The position numbers and the translations under genes were made by a program. Positions 5,562-7,162 of a DNA stretch of 7,162 nt are shown here, piece after piece (the stretch's first letter is position 1; every line of letters begins with the position of its first letter). Under the pieces are notes generated by a model, which saw only the letters and a list, made by a program, of their open reading frames with translations, did no database searches and had not been told where the DNA came from. Where the stretch lies: NCBI GenBank assembly GCA_003555285.1, contig PWGH01000036.1, positions 1 through 7,162 on the forward strand, read 5' to 3'. The stretch is from Thioalkalivibrio sp. (GTDB lineage: Bacteria; Pseudomonadota; Gammaproteobacteria; Ectothiorhodospirales; Ectothiorhodospiraceae).

Positions 5562-6623
5562 ATGATCCTCATCGAGTCCATCGAAGCCGAAGCCGCCACC
5601 GACGGCGTGGTTCAGCTCTTTGAGGAGTTGTACGATCCGGCGCTGCTCGTCGACCCCGAGGGGGGGCATATCGTCGGCGCGAACGCGGCCGCGTGCCGGT
5701 TTCTCGGCTACAGCGCCGAGGAACTCGGTGGCCTGAGTCCGGCGGATATCCATCCACACGAGATTCCCCGGCTGGACGCCTTCCTGTTCACGGTCCAGCA
5801 ACACGGGCGCTGGATCGCCGACGATCTCTCCTGCCGGACCAAGGATGGGTGCCTGTTGCCGGCTCAGGTGCGCGCCACGCTGGTGCATATCGCGGACCGT
5901 CCGTATGTGTTGGCCATCATCCATGACCGCCGCGATGCAGAACTCGCCGAATTGGGGCGCTCGATCCGCAAGCTCACGCACGATCTGCGCAACACCATGG
6001 TGTCGTCCCGATTGATGAGTGATCGGCTGCGTCGGCACAAGGATCCCCTGGTCCGCCAGAGTGCGGAGCTCATCGCCCGTTCGGTCGACCGTGCGGTGAA
6101 GATGTGTCAGCAGACGCTGAAGGTCGGCAGTGCCAGAGAGGGCCGACCCCGCCGCGAGCGCTTCACGCTCGGGGATCTGGTCATCGAGCTCCATGCCGCG
6201 GTCGGCCCGGAAGAGGTGGCCGGGGTACGCCTGGAGGCCCCCGATGCCGAGACGGTGGCGCTGGATGCCGACTTTGATCAAGTCTTCCGGATCCTGATGA
6301 ACCTGATCCGTAATGCGATCGCCGCCGGGAGCACATACATTCGGCTGTCCGGATCCCTGCAGGAGTCGCTCACGCGGATCGATTGTCGCGACGACGGGCC
6401 GGGGCTTCCGCCGGCGGTGCAGGGTTGCCTGTTTTCGGAGAAGCCCCTGGTCTCCGAGAACGCCTCAACCCGGGGTGTAGGGGCCGGCCTGGGGCTCGCC
6501 ATCGCCTGGGAATTGGCCCGGAATCATGACGGCGATCTGACGCTGTTGGAAACCGGTCCGGCGGGGACTGCGTTTCGCCTGGTGCTGCCGTACGGTGGCA
6601 TTACGGCGGGGGAATTTACCTGA
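5562..6623 (+). CDS. Soluble PAS-domain sensor histidine kinase
   Basis: The product has 353 residues from ATG 5562; GTG at 5541 in the same frame would add 7, and neither has a clear ribosome binding site. There is no membrane segment, so it is cytoplasmic. A PAS domain covers about residues 15-125 (DPALLVDPEGGHIVGANAAA, FLGYSAEEL, a KDG turn at 94-96). The phosphoacceptor region has THDLRN (139-144) with His140. The ATP-binding domain shows the N box N247-x3-N251, the G1 box DDGPGL (277-282) and G2 box GVGAGLGLA (305-313). All residues needed for autophosphorylation are present. PAS cofactor and signal are unknown. No response regulator lies in the window, so it is an orphan here. The gene starts soon after a REP-marked joint and may have lost its original upstream neighbours and promoter. 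A REP cluster follows its stop by 8 bases. Confidence 0.9.
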   Translation: MILIESIEAEAATDGVVQLFEELYDPALLVDPEGGHIVGANAAACRFLGYSAEELGGLSPADIHPHEIPRLDAFLFTVQQHGRWIADDLSCRTKDGCLLPAQVRATLVHIADRPYVLAIIHDRRDAELAELGRSIRKLTHDLRNTMVSSRLMSDRLRRHKDPLVRQSAELIARSVDRAVKMCQQTLKVGSAREGRPRRERFTLGDLVIELHAAVGPEEVAGVRLEAPDAETVALDADFDQVFRILMNLIRNAIAAGSTYIRLSGSLQESLTRIDCRDDGPGLPPAVQGCLFSEKPLVSENASTRGVGAGLGLAIAWELARNHDGDLTLLETGPAGTAFRLVLPYGGITAGEFT

Positions 6624-6631
6624 GCGGGGAG

Positions 6632-6661
6632 GTCGCCGAGGGGGCTCGCCTCCTACAGGGG
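6632..6661 (-). repeat. REP element B
   Basis: This 30-base copy is identical to copy D and begins 8 bases after the kinase stop codon. The core hairpin is CGAG (6637-6640), loop GGGG, CTCG (6645-6648), with one outer pair beyond a mismatch. Its GTAG head is on the minus strand. Confidence 0.9.
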
Positions 6662-6675
6662 ACGGGCCTTGGTTT

Positions 6676-6701
6676 TGTAGGAGGCCAGCCCCCTGGGCGA
6701 T
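6676..6701 (+). repeat. REP element C, inverted copy with compensatory stem change
   Basis: This 26-base copy is in the opposite orientation to B and D (GTAG head at 6677-6680 on the plus strand). Its stem is CCAG (6685-6688), loop CCCC, CTGG (6693-6696): against B and D one G-C pair has become C-G, which keeps the hairpin. B and C could also pair with each other over 23 of 26 positions, as could C and D. Confidence 0.85.
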
Positions 6702-6719
6702 GGTTTTGGGCGAAGCCGG

Positions 6720-6749
6720 GTCGCCGAGGGGGCTCGCCTCCTACAGGGG
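6720..6749 (-). repeat. REP element D
   Basis: This is an exact 30-base copy of B in the same orientation. B, C and D form a direct-inverted-direct cluster, like a bacterial interspersed mosaic element, between the ends of the convergent kinase and aldehyde dehydrogenase genes. It probably also ends transcription from both sides or stabilises mRNA 3' ends. Confidence 0.9.
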
Positions 6750-6782
6750 CACTCAAAGGTTGCGTCGGGTGGCGAGGTTTTC

Positions 6783-7162
6783 TCAGCCCATTACGATCAT
6801 CTTGCGGATCTGCATGTCGTGTAGGGTGTAGGGAATGCCGCCGACGCCGAGCCCGGACTGGCGCAATCCGGCGAAGGGCATCCAGTCCACGCGAAAGGCG
6901 GTGTGTTCGTTGATCATCACCGCCGAGGCATCGAGGGCGTGGGCAGCGCGCAGCGCGGCGTCCAGATCGTGGCTGAAGACCGCAGCCTGGAAGGCCCAGG
7001 GCAGGGCGTTGGCGCGCGCCACGGCCGCGTCGAGGTCGTCGTAGGGGTAGACACAGACCACCGGGCCGAAGATCTCCTCGGTACTGACCGCGCTGGTGGC
7101 CGGCGGGTCCAGGAGCACGGTGCAGGGGTAGGTGGTTCGGGATAGCGCGTCGCCGCCGGCGA
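6783..7162 (-). CDS. NAD(P)-dependent aldehyde dehydrogenase, C-terminal part
   Basis: The frame is open from the right edge to TGA at 6783-6785, giving the last 125 residues; the N-terminus lies outside the window. The fragment matches the end of the aldehyde dehydrogenase superfamily (Pfam PF00171). TVLLDPP is followed by EEIFGPVVCVYPYDDLDAAV, whose EEIFGPV motif contacts the cofactor ribose in studied enzymes. Then come AAVFSHDLDAALRAA, INEHTAFRVDWMPFAG and LRQSGLGVGGIPYTLHDM. The last motif corresponds to PFGGxKxSGxG, with Ala in place of the second Gly. The catalytic Cys and general-base Glu are upstream, outside the window. The RVDWMPF and GVGGIPYTLHDM wording recalls the lactaldehyde/phosphonoacetaldehyde/GapN-like branch, but the substrate cannot be assigned. 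The gene converges on the kinase gene across the REP cluster. Confidence 0.92.
   Translation of the reverse strand, partial: AGGDALSRTTYPCTVLLDPPATSAVSTEEIFGPVVCVYPYDDLDAAVARANALPWAFQAAVFSHDLDAALRAAHALDASAVMINEHTAFRVDWMPFAGLRQSGLGVGGIPYTLHDMQIRKMIVMG

Noticed and set aside
5157..6281. Long upstream extension of the TetR frame on the minus strand (607 residues in total)
   Set aside because: It is antisense to the kinase gene and has low-complexity, Arg/Pro-rich composition; the TetR domain starts right at ATG 5156 and the operator/promoter lies just upstream.

Overview
The window is high-GC DNA from a proteobacterium, most likely a gammaproteobacterium. The evidence is Gram-negative export signals, the fragment of an outer-membrane barrel C-terminus, strong AGGAG-type ribosome binding sites, and GTAG-headed REP palindromes of the kind found in pseudomonads, xanthomonads and related gammaproteobacteria. 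Genus cannot be fixed from the sequence. I see no rRNA, tRNA, CRISPR array, transposase or phage gene.

Left part (1-2060): three small exported proteins. A thioredoxin-fold protein with a WCPSC active site runs off the left edge on the minus strand. It is divergent from a DUF547 protein on the plus strand. The DUF547 gene converges on a minus-strand DUF302 protein, with a hairpin in the 53-base gap between them. The 260-base divergent region holds several inverted repeats, one of which would hide the ribosome binding site of the thioredoxin-like gene.

Middle part (2186-5225): a sodium:solute symporter of unknown substrate (minus strand), then a 317-base stretch without an intact gene. That stretch holds two palindromes and the last codons of a lost outer-membrane beta-barrel gene. 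Next comes a TetR regulator / CMD (AhpD-like) two-gene operon with an ATGA overlap. The operon's presumed promoter contains a 20-bp near-perfect palindrome between the -35 and -10 boxes and would give a nearly leaderless TetR mRNA. The same palindrome lies upstream of a divergent plus-strand gene.

Right part (5226-7162): the divergent gene keeps a strong ribosome binding site but seems to be cut off after about 66 codons by a REP element. Directly behind that REP, on the other strand, lies what looks like the tail end of another gene, so the REP marks a rearrangement joint. A soluble PAS-histidine kinase without a neighbouring response regulator follows. A cluster of three REP copies (direct, inverted, direct) separates it from the convergent C-terminal part of an aldehyde dehydrogenase that continues beyond the right edge. 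The inverted REP copy carries a compensatory base-pair swap in its stem.

I found no new multi-gene system. The points most worth a second look are the REP-marked gene joint, the covarying REP cluster, the self-controlled TetR/CMD promoter, and the decayed barrel gene.
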